Below are positions 1-13,149 of a stretch of DNA of 64,000 nucleotides, piece after piece. A program made the position numbers and the translations under genes. How positions within the stretch are numbered: the first letter of the stretch is position 1; every line of letters begins with the position of its first letter. The stretch comes from Martinezella lusitana (lineage in GTDB: Bacteria > Pseudomonadota > Alphaproteobacteria > Rhizobiales > Rhizobiaceae), in assembly GCF_900094565.1 (NCBI RefSeq), contig NZ_FMAF01000003.1, positions 434,001 to 498,000 on the forward strand, read 5' to 3'. Below the pieces are notes generated by a model, which saw only the letters and a program-made list of their open reading frames with translations, was not told the origin of the DNA and did no database searches.

Positions 1-533
1 CGGCGGTCGGCACTCTGCTCGACCAGCTCGATGCGGCCGACCCCAGTTCGCGATATGTCCGCACGGCGGCCATAGCATGGAGCAGCCAGGTCGATAGCTC
101 CAGCACACTTGCCTGGGGGACGAAGTCGACCCGCAACAATGTCATTAGCGGGCTGAATGCCGATGGCGGCACCGAGTCCAGTGCACCGATGACTTTGGCG
201 TATAACAGCCTCATTGCACCCGCCGAAGCAACCGAACAAGCCAAGAAAGGCAATACGAAATTTCAGAAATTCATCGTCTTGATGACCGATGGAGAAAACA
301 ATGCCACCAGTTCGGATCAGAAGACACTAGACACATGCACGACGGCAAAAGCTGCCGGCGTACAAATCTATACCGTCGCCTTCATGGCGCCGACTCGTGG
401 TCAAGATCTCTTGCGGAGTTGTGCATCGAACTCCTCCAATTACTTTGATGCACAACAAATGTCCGATCTCCTCGCGGCCTTCAAAACCATCGGCGCGCAG
501 GCATCGAAACAAACTACGCTCCTAACGAAGTAA
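1..533 (+). CDS. TadG-like pilus-assembly protein, vWA domain (C-terminal part)
   Basis: The 5' end lies outside the window; the reading frame is open from base 3, so only the last 176 residues are present. The segment looks like the C-terminal part of a von Willebrand A domain: a GGTESSAP stretch fits the conserved Thr metal-site loop, and FIVLMTDGENN followed by AAGVQIYTVAF is typical of the later strands of a vWA fold. TadE/TadG-type proteins of tight-adherence pilus systems in rhizobia carry such a domain after one membrane segment. The N-terminus and the usual DxSxS metal site cannot be seen, so a generic vWA protein is the alternative. A strong terminator follows at once. Confidence 0.75.
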   Translation, partial: AVGTLLDQLDAADPSSRYVRTAAIAWSSQVDSSSTLAWGTKSTRNNVISGLNADGGTESSAPMTLAYNSLIAPAEATEQAKKGNTKFQKFIVLMTDGENNATSSDQKTLDTCTTAKAAGVQIYTVAFMAPTRGQDLLRSCASNSSNYFDAQQMSDLLAAFKTIGAQASKQTTLLTK

Positions 534-554
534 TAGGTGCGCCGCTTGATTCAC

Positions 555-594
555 AAGAAAGCCGCTCCAGATTGCTCTGGAGCGGCTTTTTCTT
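555..594 (+). terminator. Rho-independent terminator after the vWA gene
   Basis: A long, nearly perfect stem (arms about 555-571 and 576-594) with a 4-base loop carries a T-rich 3' arm. It lies 21 bases after the stop codon. The A-rich 5' arm makes it potentially bidirectional. Confidence 0.85.
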
Positions 595-757
595 GTCGAT
601 CAATCTGTCGATAAGAGCCGGAAAAACAATCGAAATCAAGTCCTTTCACCGCCTCGGAAGCGTTGGCTCGCTATTTTCGCATCCGCGTCATTCACCTGTT
701 GCAACTGCTTTACATCGGTGCGTAAAGTGATAGTGAAACGGAAAGGCAATTTGCTTT

Positions 758-779
758 ATTCAGACATAACACTCTGAAT
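758..779. promoter_or_regulatory. Inverted repeat upstream of glgP
   Basis: Two 7-base arms (ATTCAGA and TCTGAAT) flank an 8-base spacer in the AT-rich stretch just before glgP. The gap 595-808 otherwise holds no gene. The repeat could be an operator or a leader hairpin of the glg operon. The sequence shows only the symmetry. Confidence 0.35.
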
Positions 780-808
780 ATAAAACACAAATGGCGAGAG
801 TTGATAGT

Positions 809-3271
809 ATGAATAACTTGACGAAGGCCGATCTCCCCGTTCCAGCGCCCCGCAGTTCCCGCCCTGAAATCCTCGCGGAAGAAATCATCGAACGCCTGAC
901 CTACCGCATCGGCAAGGATGCGAAAGTTGCCAAGCCGCACGATTGGCTGACCGCGACGATCCTCGTCATTCGCGACCGCGTTATCGACAGATGGATGGAA
1001 TCGACCCGCAAGGTCTATGAGACCGGCGCCAAGCGCGTGTACTATCTATCTCTCGAATTCCTGATCGGCCGCCTGATGCGCGATGCCGTCTCCAATCTCG
1101 GCCTGATGGAAGAAATCACCAACGCGCTGGCTTCTCTCGGCGTCGATGTCCGCGTCATCGCCGGCCTTGAGCCGGACGCAGCGCTCGGCAATGGCGGCCT
1201 TGGCCGTCTGGCCGCCTGTTTCATGGAATCCATGGCGACCGTCGAAGTGCCGGCCTATGGCTATGGCATTCGTTACGTGCACGGCCTGTTCCGTCAGCAG
1301 ATGGCCGACGGCTGGCAGGTGGAATTGCCGGAAACATGGCTCGCCCACGGCAATCCCTGGGAATTCGAACGCCAGGAAAGCTCGTATGAAATCGGCTTCG
1401 GCGGCGGTGTCGAAACAGTCAGCGGCCATGACGATCAGCCTCGCTATGTGTGGAAGCCGGCCGAACGCGTGATTGCTGCTGCATTCGATACGCCCGTCGT
1501 CGGCTGGCGTGCTAAGCGCGTCAACACGTTGCGTCTCTGGTCGGCTCAACCGATCGATCCGATCCTGCTCGACGCCTTCAATGCCGGCGACCACATCGGC
1601 GCGCTCCGGGAGAGCAACAAGGCCGAGAGTCTGACGCGTGTTCTCTATCCGGCCGATGGGACGCCCGCCGGCCAGGAGTTGCGCCTGCGCCAGGAGTTTT
1701 TCTTCTCGTCGGCCTCGCTGCAGGACATTATTCGCCGCCATCTGCAGCAATATGACGATCTGACCAATCTGGCCGACAAGGTCGCGATCCAGCTGAACGA
1801 TACGCATCCGGCCGTCTCCGTCGCCGAAATGATGCGCCTGCTGGTCGATATTCATGGCTTCGAATTCGACAAGGCCTGGGATATCACCCGCAATACCTTC
1901 GGCTACACCAATCACACGCTTCTGCCGGAAGCGCTGGAAAGCTGGCCCGTGCCGCTGTTCGAACGGCTCCTGCCGCGCCACATGCAGATCATCTACGCCA
2001 TCAACGCCAAGATCCTCGTCGAAGCCCGCAAGGCCCGCAATTTCAGCGACTCGGAAATCCGCTCGATTTCATTGATTGACGAGAACGGTGACCGGCGTCT
2101 GCGCATGGGCAATCTCGCCTTTGTCGGTTCGCATTCGATCAACGGCGTTTCCGCACTGCACACCGACCTCATGAAGGTCACCGTCTTCGCCGACCTGCAC
2201 AAGCTCTATCCGGACCGCATCAACAACAAGACAAACGGCATCACGCCGCGCCGCTGGCTGATGCAGTGCAATCCCGGCCTGACCGGCCTCATTCGCGAGG
2301 CCATCGGCGATGAATTCCTCGACGATGCCGAGAAGCTGAAGCCACTCGACAAGTTCGCCCGGGACAGCGCCTTCCAGGAGAAATTCGCCGCCGTCAAGCG
2401 CGCCAACAAGGTGCAGCTTTCCAATCTCGTGGCCAGCCGGATGGGCATCAAGCTCGATCCGAATGCAATGTTCGACATTCAGATCAAGCGCATCCACGAA
2501 TACAAGCGCCAGCTCCTGAACATTATCGAAACCGTAGCGCTCTACGATCAGATCCGTTCGCATCCCGAGCTGGATTGGCAGCCGCGCGTCAAGCTCTTCG
2601 CCGGCAAGGCGGCGCCGAGCTACCACAATGCAAAGCTCATCATCAAGCTGATCAACGACGTCGCCCGCGTCATCAACAATGACCCGTCGGTGCGCGGCCT
2701 GCTGAAGGTCGTCTTCGTGCCGAACTACAACGTCTCGCTGGCCGAAGTCATGGTTCCGGCCGCCGATCTCTCCGAGCAGATTTCGACCGCGGGCATGGAA
2801 GCCTCCGGCACCGGCAACATGAAGTTCGGCCTCAACGGCGCGCTGACGATCGGCACGCTGGACGGCGCCAATGTCGAAATGCGTGACAATGTCGGCGAGG
2901 ACAACATCGTCATCTTCGGCCTCAAGGCGGACGAAGTCGCCAGCCTGCGTAGCGACGGCCATGACCCCCGCGCCGTCATCGAACGCTCGCGCGAGCTGTC
3001 GCAAGCGCTTGCGGCCATCGCGTCGGGCGTCTTCTCTCCCGACGACCGCAATCGCTATACCGCCCTGATCGAGGGCATCTACAGCCATGACTGGTTCATG
3101 GTCGCCGCCGATTTCGACGCCTATGCCTCCGCTCAGCGCGAGGTCGATATACTCTGGGCCGATCCGTCCGAGTGGTATGCCAAGACGATCAACAACACCG
3201 CTCGCATGGGCTGGTTCTCCTCCGACCGGACGATCCGTCAATATGCCAAGGAAATTTGGAGAGCCGGATGA
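809..3271 (+). CDS. glgP: Glycogen phosphorylase
   Basis: Phosphorolyses alpha-1,4 linkages of glycogen to glucose-1-phosphate, using pyridoxal phosphate; cytoplasmic. The 820-residue protein is a full-length GT35 enzyme. The PLP site reads EASGTGNMKFGLN with the Schiff-base lysine near residue 672, matching the family signature exactly. I prefer the ATG at 809 because a GAGAG stretch lies about 8 bases upstream; an in-frame ATG at 791 lacks a ribosome site and would add six residues. It is the first gene of the glg operon. Its stop overlaps the glgB start (ATGA), which implies translational coupling. Confidence 0.97.
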   Translation: MNNLTKADLPVPAPRSSRPEILAEEIIERLTYRIGKDAKVAKPHDWLTATILVIRDRVIDRWMESTRKVYETGAKRVYYLSLEFLIGRLMRDAVSNLGLMEEITNALASLGVDVRVIAGLEPDAALGNGGLGRLAACFMESMATVEVPAYGYGIRYVHGLFRQQMADGWQVELPETWLAHGNPWEFERQESSYEIGFGGGVETVSGHDDQPRYVWKPAERVIAAAFDTPVVGWRAKRVNTLRLWSAQPIDPILLDAFNAGDHIGALRESNKAESLTRVLYPADGTPAGQELRLRQEFFFSSASLQDIIRRHLQQYDDLTNLADKVAIQLNDTHPAVSVAEMMRLLVDIHGFEFDKAWDITRNTFGYTNHTLLPEALESWPVPLFERLLPRHMQIIYAINAKILVEARKARNFSDSEIRSISLIDENGDRRLRMGNLAFVGSHSINGVSALHTDLMKVTVFADLHKLYPDRINNKTNGITPRRWLMQCNPGLTGLIREAIGDEFLDDAEKLKPLDKFARDSAFQEKFAAVKRANKVQLSNLVASRMGIKLDPNAMFDIQIKRIHEYKRQLLNIIETVALYDQIRSHPELDWQPRVKLFAGKAAPSYHNAKLIIKLINDVARVINNDPSVRGLLKVVFVPNYNVSLAEVMVPAADLSEQISTAGMEASGTGNMKFGLNGALTIGTLDGANVEMRDNVGEDNIVIFGLKADEVASLRSDGHDPRAVIERSRELSQALAAIASGVFSPDDRNRYTALIEGIYSHDWFMVAADFDAYASAQREVDILWADPSEWYAKTINNTARMGWFSSDRTIRQYAKEIWRAG

Positions 3272-5475
3272 AAAAGCCGAAAAGACCCGCTGACGGCACA
3301 AGCTTGAGGGACATTTCGGCAGACGAAATTGCTGCAATTCTCGCAGGCACGCATTCCGACCCGTTCGCCGTTCTCGGCGTGCATCGGACGGATGATGGGT
3401 TTGTGGCCCGCTGCTTCATTCTTGGCGCCGAGGCCGTGACCGCCATGGCACTGGACGGTTCCGTCATCGGCGAACTGGATTGCCTTGATCCGGCGGGCTT
3501 CTTTTCCGGCGATGTGAAACTTACCAAGCAGCAACCGGTGCGCTATCGCGCCCGGCGCGGCGATGCCGAATGGGCGGTGACCGACCCCTACAGCTTCGGC
3601 CCGGTTCTCGGACCGATGGATGACTATTTCGCTCGCCAGGGCACACATTTGCGGCTGTTCGACAAGATGGGCGCCCATCCCATGAAGCATGAGGGCGTCC
3701 AGGGCTTTCATTTCGCCGTCTGGGCACCGAACGCGCAGCGCGTTTCTGTCGTCGGCGACTTCAATAATTGGGATGGCCGGCGGCACGTCATGCGCTACCG
3801 ATCGGATTCCGGCATCTGGGAGATCTTTGCGCCGGATGTGCCGGCCGGAGTGGCCTATAAGTTCGAAATCCGCGGTAAGGACGGCGTTGTGCTGCCGCTG
3901 AAGGCCGATCCCTTCGCCCGCCGGAGCGAATTGCGCCCGAAGACCGCTTCCGTCACGGCCAACGAATTGACCCAGGTCTGGGAGGATGCGGCCCATCGCG
4001 AGCATTGGGCGAGCGTCGACCAGCGCCGTCAGCCCATCAGCATCTATGAGGTACATGCAAGCTCCTGGCAGCGCCGCGACGACGGTTCCATGCTGTCCTG
4101 GGACGAGCTCGCCTCGCGCTTGATACCCTATTGCGTCGATATGGGCTTCACCCATATCGAGTTCCTGCCGATCACCGAGCATCCCTACGATCCGTCCTGG
4201 GGCTATCAGACCACTGGCCTCTATGCACCAACGGCCCGTTTCGGCGAGCCGGAAGGTTTTGCCCGCTTCGTCAACGGCTGCCACAAGGTCGGCATCGGCG
4301 TCATCCTCGATTGGGTGCCGGCGCATTTCCCGACCGACGAGCATGGCCTTCGCTGGTTCGACGGCACGGCGCTCTATGAGCATGAAGACCCGCGCAAGGG
4401 TTTTCATCCCGATTGGAATACGGCGATCTACAATTTCGGACGCACCGAGGTTCTCTCCTATCTCGAGAACAATGCGCTCTTCTGGGCGGAAAAGTACCAC
4501 CTGGACGGTTTGCGCGTCGATGCCGTTGCCTCCATGCTCTACCTGGATTATTCGCGCAAGCACGGCGAATGGATCCCGAACGAATATGGCGGCAACGAGA
4601 ACCTCGAGGCGGTCCGTTTTCTCCAGTCGATGAATGCGAGGGTCTACGGCGCGCATCCGGGCGTCATGACCATTGCCGAGGAATCCACCTCCTGGCCGAA
4701 AGTGTCGCAGCCGGTCCACGAAGGCGGTCTCGGCTTCGGCTTCAAGTGGAACATGGGCTTCATGCACGACACGCTGAGCTATCTCTCCCGCGAGGCCGTG
4801 CATCGCAAGTACCACCACAATGAGCTGACCTTCGGCCTGATCTATGCCTTCTCGGAAAACTTCGTCCTGCCGCTCTCCCATGACGAAGTGGTGCACGGCA
4901 AGGGATCGCTGATTGCCAAGATGGCCGGCGACGACTGGCAGAAGTTCGCCAACCTGCGTGCCTTCTATGCCTTCATGTGGGGCTATCCCGGCAAGAAGCT
5001 GCTGTTCATGGGTCAGGAATTCGCACAGTGGAGCGAGTGGAGCGAAGAGCGGGCGCTGGATTGGAACCTGCTGCAATATCGCATGCATGAAGGCATGCGG
5101 CGCCTCGTGCGCGATCTCAACTTCACCTATCGCAGCAAACCGGCATTGCATGCCCGCGACTGCGAGGGCGATGGCTTCGAATGGCTGATCGTCGATGATT
5201 TCGAGAATTCGGTCTTCGCCTGGCTGCGCAAGGCACCCGGTGAAAAACCGGTTGCGGTCATCACCAATTTTACGCCAGTTTACCGCGAGAATTATACGTT
5301 GCGCTTGCCGGCGGAGGGGCGGTGGCGTGAAATACTGAACACCGATGCCGACATTTATGGCGGCAGCGGCAAGGGGAACGGCGGGCGTGTCCAGGCCGTC
5401 AACGCGGGCGGAGGCGTGCAGGCAACGATAACGCTGCCTCCTTTGGCGACCATCATGCTCGAACCGGAATTTTGA
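3268..5475 (+). CDS. glgB: 1,4-alpha-glucan branching enzyme
   Basis: Transfers alpha-1,4 glucan segments to C6 positions, making alpha-1,6 branches in glycogen. 735 residues, GH13_9 type. The order is an N-terminal beta-sandwich, a CBM48-like module ([10 protein letters not shown]), the catalytic barrel and a C-terminal all-beta domain. The four GH13 regions are intact: [15 protein letters not shown] (nucleophile Asp418), AEEST (acid/base Glu471) and SHDEVVHGK (Asp539). The start at 3268 is chosen because it overlaps the glgP stop and has GGAGAG about 5 bases upstream; the longer open frame upstream lies inside glgP. Confidence 0.97.
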   Translation: MKKPKRPADGTSLRDISADEIAAILAGTHSDPFAVLGVHRTDDGFVARCFILGAEAVTAMALDGSVIGELDCLDPAGFFSGDVKLTKQQPVRYRARRGDAEWAVTDPYSFGPVLGPMDDYFARQGTHLRLFDKMGAHPMKHEGVQGFHFAVWAPNAQRVSVVGDFNNWDGRRHVMRYRSDSGIWEIFAPDVPAGVAYKFEIRGKDGVVLPLKADPFARRSELRPKTASVTANELTQVWEDAAHREHWASVDQRRQPISIYEVHASSWQRRDDGSMLSWDELASRLIPYCVDMGFTHIEFLPITEHPYDPSWGYQTTGLYAPTARFGEPEGFARFVNGCHKVGIGVILDWVPAHFPTDEHGLRWFDGTALYEHEDPRKGFHPDWNTAIYNFGRTEVLSYLENNALFWAEKYHLDGLRVDAVASMLYLDYSRKHGEWIPNEYGGNENLEAVRFLQSMNARVYGAHPGVMTIAEESTSWPKVSQPVHEGGLGFGFKWNMGFMHDTLSYLSREAVHRKYHHNELTFGLIYAFSENFVLPLSHDEVVHGKGSLIAKMAGDDWQKFANLRAFYAFMWGYPGKKLLFMGQEFAQWSEWSEERALDWNLLQYRMHEGMRRLVRDLNFTYRSKPALHARDCEGDGFEWLIVDDFENSVFAWLRKAPGEKPVAVITNFTPVYRENYTLRLPAEGRWREILNTDADIYGGSGKGNGGRVQAVNAGGGVQATITLPPLATIMLEPEF

Positions 5476-5501
5476 GATCATTACCGACAGGGAGGAATAA
5501 A

Positions 5502-6764
5502 ATGGTAGAAAAACGTTTCCAGCCGCTGGCACGCGACGCCATGGCCTACGTTCTTGCCGGGGGTCGAGGCAGCCGATTGAAGGAACTCACCGACCGCCGC
5601 GCGAAGCCGGCCGTCTACTTCGGCGGCAAGACCCGAATCATCGACTTCGCCCTGTCCAACGCACTCAACTCCGGTATCCGCCGCATCGGTGTCGCCACCC
5701 AGTACAAGGCGCACTCGCTGATCCGCCATATGCAGCGCGGCTGGAACTTCTTCCGGCCCGAGCGAAATGAAAGTTTCGATATCCTGCCGGCCTCGCAGCG
5801 CGTGTCGGAAACGCAGTGGTATGAAGGCACGGCCGACGCGGTCTACCAGAACATCGACATCATCGAGCCTTATGGCCCGGAATACATGGTCATCCTCGCC
5901 GGCGACCACATCTACAAGATGGACTATGAATGGATGCTGCAGCAGCACGTCGATTCTGGCGCTGATGTCACCATCGGCTGCCTCGAAGTGCCCCGCATGG
6001 AAGCCGTCGGCTTCGGCGTCATGCACGTCGACGAAAAAGACCAGATTATCGACTTTGTCGAGAAGCCCGCTGATCCGCCCGGCATCCCCGGCAATCCGGA
6101 TTTCGCGCTGGCCTCGATGGGCATCTACGTCTTCCACACGAAGTTCCTGATCGAATGCCTGAAACGTGATGCCGCCGACCCCAACTCCAGCCGCGACTTC
6201 GGCAAGGACATCATTCCCTACATCGTCAAGAACGGCAAAGCCGTCGCGCACCGCTTCGCGCAATCCTGCGTCCGCTCTGATTTCGAGCGCGAGGCCTATT
6301 GGCGCGACGTCGGCACGATCGACGCCTACTGGCAGGCCAATATCGACCTGACCGCCGTGGTGCCGGAACTCGACATCTATGACAAGTCCTGGCCGATCTG
6401 GACCTATGCGGAAATCAGCCCGCCGGCCAAATTCGTCCATGACGACGAGGACCGCCGCGGTTCGGCTGTTTCCTCCGTTGTCGCCGGCGACTGCATCATT
6501 TCCGGCGCGAGCCTCTACAACAGCCTGCTGTTCACCGGCGTGCGCGCCAACTCCTACTCCAAGCTGGAGGGAGCCGTGGTGCTGCCGAGCGTCAAGGTCG
6601 GCCGCCGAGCGCAGCTCAAGAATGTCGTTATCGACCATGGCGTCACCATTCCGGAGGGCCTGATCGTCGGCGAGGATCCGGAACTGGACGCCAAGCGCTG
6701 GCGCCGCACGGAAAGTGGTATCTGCCTGATCACCCAGACGATGATCGACAAGCTGGATATCTGA
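5502..6764 (+). CDS. glgC: Glucose-1-phosphate adenylyltransferase
   Basis: Makes ADP-glucose from ATP and glucose-1-phosphate, the committed and usually allosterically controlled step of bacterial glycogen synthesis. 420 residues, the usual length. The N-terminal nucleotidyltransferase signature [20 protein letters not shown] is present (residues about 16-35), then [19 protein letters not shown], and the C-terminal left-handed beta-helix. A perfect GGAGG lies 6 bases before the ATG. It follows glgB after 26 bases and is 3 bases from glgA. Confidence 0.97.
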   Translation: MVEKRFQPLARDAMAYVLAGGRGSRLKELTDRRAKPAVYFGGKTRIIDFALSNALNSGIRRIGVATQYKAHSLIRHMQRGWNFFRPERNESFDILPASQRVSETQWYEGTADAVYQNIDIIEPYGPEYMVILAGDHIYKMDYEWMLQQHVDSGADVTIGCLEVPRMEAVGFGVMHVDEKDQIIDFVEKPADPPGIPGNPDFALASMGIYVFHTKFLIECLKRDAADPNSSRDFGKDIIPYIVKNGKAVAHRFAQSCVRSDFEREAYWRDVGTIDAYWQANIDLTAVVPELDIYDKSWPIWTYAEISPPAKFVHDDEDRRGSAVSSVVAGDCIISGASLYNSLLFTGVRANSYSKLEGAVVLPSVKVGRRAQLKNVVIDHGVTIPEGLIVGEDPELDAKRWRRTESGICLITQTMIDKLDI

Positions 6765-6767
6765 GGC

Positions 6768-9843
<3,076 letters not shown>

Positions 9844-9857
9844 ACCTACGGATTAAG

Positions 9858-10020
9858 CCCCTTCTCCCCACATTTGCGGGGAGAAGGTGGCCGGGAGCCG
9901 CCGAATGAAGTGAAGCGGCGACTGGTCGGATGAGGGGCCTTCTCAAAATTCGCCGCGACCGCAGAACTTGCCGGACGCTCTGCCCCTCACCCCAGCTCTC
10001 CCCGCAAGCAGGGAGAGGGA
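9858..10020. repeat. RIME-type intergenic mosaic element
   Basis: The pgm-glgX gap contains a perfect 10-base palindrome (CCTTCTCCCC / GGGGAGAAGG), a GGATGAGGGG box answered by CCCCTCACC downstream, and a terminal hairpin CTCTCCC / GGGAGAG. This set of boxes is the hallmark of Rhizobium-specific intergenic mosaic elements. A related copy lies at 60380-60553. Transcribed, it would form stable stem-loops between pgm and glgX. Confidence 0.8.
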
Positions 10021-10053
10021 ACCATCTCTAGCGATCCGGAAAGCCCGCCAGAC

Positions 10054-12024
10054 ATGTCAGAGCCGACAATCCGCTGCCTTGGCGCTACCCTCACCGAAAC
10101 GGGCATTGAATTTGCCGTCTGGTCCAGACATGCCGAACGGATCGAATTTTGCCTGTTCGATGCCGAGGGCAAGACGGAAATCTCGCGCCTGCCATTGACC
10201 CGCGACGGCGACGAGCATCGCCTTTTCGTCAAGGGTGCCAAAGAGGGCATGCGCTATGGCCTGCGCGCCCATGGCACATACGATCCCGACCAAGGCTTGT
10301 GGTTCGATCCGTCCAAACTGCTGATCGATCCCTATGCCAAGGAGATCGACCGGCCGTTCCGATACGATCCGCGCCTCGGAACCTTCGGCGAAGACACGCA
10401 GGATCTCATGCCAAAGGCGATCGTCTCACGCGATGTCACTGTTGCCCCGTCCAAGCCGCTGTTTCAGCCGGGCGGCCTGATCTACGAGATCGCCGTCAAG
10501 CCGTTCACCATGCTGCATCCGGACGTGCCGGTGGAAAAGCGCGGCACGCTCGGCGCCCTCGCCCATCCCTCCATCATCGCCCATCTCAAGCGCCTCCAGG
10601 TGAACGCCATCGAGCTGATGCCGATCACCGCCTGGATCGACGAACGGCACCTGCCGCCGCTCGGTCTCACCAACGGCTGGGGCTACAATCCCGTCGCCTT
10701 CATGGCGCTCGACCCGCGTCTCGTGCCCGGCGGTATCACGGAGTTGCGCGAGACGGTCGCGGCCCTCCATGCCGAGGGGATCGCAGTCATCCTCGATCTC
10801 GTCTTCAACCACACGGGCGAAAGCGATCGCCAGGGGCCGACGCTATCGCTGCGCGGCCTCGACAACCCAACCTATTTCCGTCATCTGCCGGATCAGCCCG
10901 GCACGCTGGTCAACGACACAGGCACCGGCAATACCGTCGCCTGCGACCAGCCGGCGACGCGCAAGCTCATCATCGACAGCCTCCGCCATTTCGTCCAGCA
11001 CGCCGGCATCGACGGTTTCCGCTTCGACCTTGCCACGGTGATCGGGCGCGGCACCAAGGGGTTCGATCCCGAAAGCATGACACTGCGCACCATGCTGGCG
11101 GATGAGGTGCTGCAGGATCGCATCCTCATCGCCGAACCCTGGGACATCGGTCCCGGCGGTTATCAGCTAGGGAATTTTCCAGCACCTTTTCTCGAATGGA
11201 ACGACCGCGCCCGCGATGATCTCCGCCGCTTCTGGCGCGGTGACAGCAGGATCGGCGATCTGGCGACGATCCTTGCCGGCTCCTCCTCCATCTTCGGCCG
11301 CGACGGCCGCACGCAGACGCGCAGCGTCAACTTCCTCGCCGCCCATGACGGCTTCACGCTGATGGACCTCGTCTCCTATGCCGAAAAGCACAATGAAGCC
11401 AACGGCGAGAACAACCGCGACGGCCACAACGAGAATTTCTCCTGGAACAACGGCGCCGAAGGCAAGACGGACGACCAGACCATCCAGAACAAGCGCCGCG
11501 CCGACATCGAAGCGATGCTTTCGACGCTCTTTGCCACGCGCGGCACGATCATGCTGACGGCCGGCGACGAAGGCGGTCGCAGCCAGCAAGGCAACAACAA
11601 TGCCTATTGCCAGGACAATGCCATCACCTGGATGGACTGGAACACGCTGGACGAGGAGCTGATCGGCCATACGGCGTGGCTTGCAGGCCTGCGCCGCCGC
11701 TTCAGCGCCTTCAGCGATATGGACTTCTTCAAGGGAGACGGCGACATCCTCTGGTTTTCCGCCGCGGGTACGCCGATGTCCGTGCCGGACTGGGATGCAC
11801 CGGCAGCCGACGTGCTGGGCATGGCAATCGAGACGCAAGACCAAGAAGCCGGTCGGCCAGTGCGACTCGCCATCCTCCTCAATCGCGCAGCCGACGAACT
11901 CCACGCCACGCTGCCACCATCCGAAAAAGGCGATTGGTCGCTGTTGAGCCCGTCGGGTGAACCATCAGCCGGCGAGCAGATCACGATCCCCGCCCGCTCC
12001 GTCAGTTTCTTCGTCGAATTTTGA
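10054..12024 (+). CDS. glgX: Glycogen debranching enzyme
   Basis: Hydrolyses alpha-1,6 branches of phosphorylase-limited glycogen. 656 residues, GH13_11. An N-terminal CBM48-like module (residues about 8-95) precedes the barrel. Catalytic motifs are GFRFDLA (Asp325), IAEPWD (Glu361) and AAHDGFTL. The family stretch NGENNRDGHNEN is also present. The ribosome site is weak. A RIME repeat separates it from pgm by 210 bases, so it may be read through from the glg promoter or expressed separately. Confidence 0.95.
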   Translation: MSEPTIRCLGATLTETGIEFAVWSRHAERIEFCLFDAEGKTEISRLPLTRDGDEHRLFVKGAKEGMRYGLRAHGTYDPDQGLWFDPSKLLIDPYAKEIDRPFRYDPRLGTFGEDTQDLMPKAIVSRDVTVAPSKPLFQPGGLIYEIAVKPFTMLHPDVPVEKRGTLGALAHPSIIAHLKRLQVNAIELMPITAWIDERHLPPLGLTNGWGYNPVAFMALDPRLVPGGITELRETVAALHAEGIAVILDLVFNHTGESDRQGPTLSLRGLDNPTYFRHLPDQPGTLVNDTGTGNTVACDQPATRKLIIDSLRHFVQHAGIDGFRFDLATVIGRGTKGFDPESMTLRTMLADEVLQDRILIAEPWDIGPGGYQLGNFPAPFLEWNDRARDDLRRFWRGDSRIGDLATILAGSSSIFGRDGRTQTRSVNFLAAHDGFTLMDLVSYAEKHNEANGENNRDGHNENFSWNNGAEGKTDDQTIQNKRRADIEAMLSTLFATRGTIMLTAGDEGGRSQQGNNNAYCQDNAITWMDWNTLDEELIGHTAWLAGLRRRFSAFSDMDFFKGDGDILWFSAAGTPMSVPDWDAPAADVLGMAIETQDQEAGRPVRLAILLNRAADELHATLPPSEKGDWSLLSPSGEPSAGEQITIPARSVSFFVEF

Positions 12025-12091
12025 CCCCGTTGCACTTTCTGTCCCAATTCGCCAGAAAGGGCCATTGACCCCTTAGACTGACGAGGATGGA

Positions 12092-12580
12092 ATGCCCGGC
12101 GATATCTCGCTTGTTGAAATTATGAAACGTGTGGGAACGGAGATAGGCATCTCCGATTGGCTCGCGGTCGACCAGACCATGATCGATACCTTCGCCGACG
12201 CGACGCACGATCACCAGTTCATCCACGTCGATCCCGAGCGCGCCAAGGCGGAAACGTCCTATGGCGGTACCATCGCACATGGCTTCCTCACCCTGTCATT
12301 GCTGTCGGCAATGAACTACAGCGCCCTGCCCAAGATCCGCGAGCAGACCATGGGCATCAACTACGGCTTCGAGAAGATCCGTTTCATGTCGCCGGTCAAA
12401 TGCGGCGCGCGCGTGCGCGGCCGTTTCGTGCTCGCCGAAACCCGGCTGCGCGGCGCCAATATGCTGATGCTGACCTATGATGTGACGGTCGAAATCGAGA
12501 ACGAACGCAAGCCGGCCCTCACTGCGACATGGACAACCATATCGCAGTTCGATCCGAAAGATCGGCCGGAAGAAGCCTGA
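12092..12580 (+). CDS. MaoC/NodN-like hotdog hydratase
   Basis: A 162-residue single hotdog-fold protein of the MaoC dehydratase family, which hydrates or dehydrates 2-enoyl-CoA substrates. The hydratase signature is visible as FADATHDHQFIHVDPERA (Asp and His of the active site), then YGGTIAHGFLTLSL. NodN of rhizobia is the closest known relative in size and motif. No nod gene is near, so I would not use that name. The substrate is unknown. The start has a GAGGA about 6 bases upstream. It stands alone between glgX and the convergent soxG. Confidence 0.85.
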   Translation: MPGDISLVEIMKRVGTEIGISDWLAVDQTMIDTFADATHDHQFIHVDPERAKAETSYGGTIAHGFLTLSLLSAMNYSALPKIREQTMGINYGFEKIRFMSPVKCGARVRGRFVLAETRLRGANMLMLTYDVTVEIENERKPALTATWTTISQFDPKDRPEEA

Positions 12581-12600
12581 CCAGCCGGGATGCGGAGCCA

Positions 12601-13149
12601 TTAAAGGCTCGCATCCTCCGCCGCTTCGGCCAGAAGGCCGAAGGCATAGTCAGAGAAGGAGCGCCAGACCTCGACGCGGAACGTTTCCTCGTCGAGCCGC
12701 AGCAGCACGACTTCGACCTTGCCGAACAGCGTGCGCGAGCAGGCGCCGACCGGGAAAGCCTGCAGCGAAAGATCCTGCGGGCAGCCGCCCGAAAGCGTTG
12801 CTTCCGCGCCGGGGCCGGACACGATCACGGCGGTATTGCGATGCGAGACATCGACTGCCGAGTGCAGCACGCCGGCCGAGGCCGCAAGGCCGACCAGATC
12901 GGCGCCGTTCTCATCGATGACGAGCCATTCGTCCGGGCCAAGCCAAAGGGCATGACCCCCGTTGGCGCTGGCAGAAGTCTTCGGCCGGTTCGGCATTTGC
13001 AGGCCGAGCGCCTGCGAAAGGTCGCCGATGGAATCGCTCGGCGCGCGCAGCGAAATGCGGCTTGCGGGCGCGGCAGGCGTCAGCCTGACGGTGGCGGAAC
13101 CGCCGTGGCGGCCGGCGAGCGGCAGTTTACGGGTTGCAAGATCAACCAT
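12601..13149 (-). CDS. soxG: Sarcosine oxidase, gamma subunit
   Basis: Smallest catalytic-complex subunit (182 residues) of the heterotetrameric sarcosine oxidase, which turns sarcosine, O2 and tetrahydrofolate into glycine, H2O2 and methylene-tetrahydrofolate. It resembles the aminomethyltransferase fold of the alpha-subunit C-terminus (LGPDEWLVI, AVDVSHRNTAV). I take the ATG at 13149 (MVDLATRKLP), with GGAGG 8 bases upstream, over a longer frame starting at 13173. It overlaps the end of soxA by 8 bases and is the last gene of the operon. Confidence 0.93.
   Translation of the reverse strand: MVDLATRKLPLAGRHGGSATVRLTPAAPASRISLRAPSDSIGDLSQALGLQMPNRPKTSASANGGHALWLGPDEWLVIDENGADLVGLAASAGVLHSAVDVSHRNTAVIVSGPGAEATLSGGCPQDLSLQAFPVGACSRTLFGKVEVVLLRLDEETFRVEVWRSFSDYAFGLLAEAAEDASL

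Noticed and set aside
3238..5532. 764-codon minus-strand open frame opposite glgB
   Set aside because: It mirrors the codon pattern of a certain gene in GC-rich DNA and has no recognisable domain or ribosome site.
12092..12580. Naming the MaoC-like gene nodN
   Set aside because: NodN is a close relative, but no nodulation gene or nod box is near, so only the family is supported.
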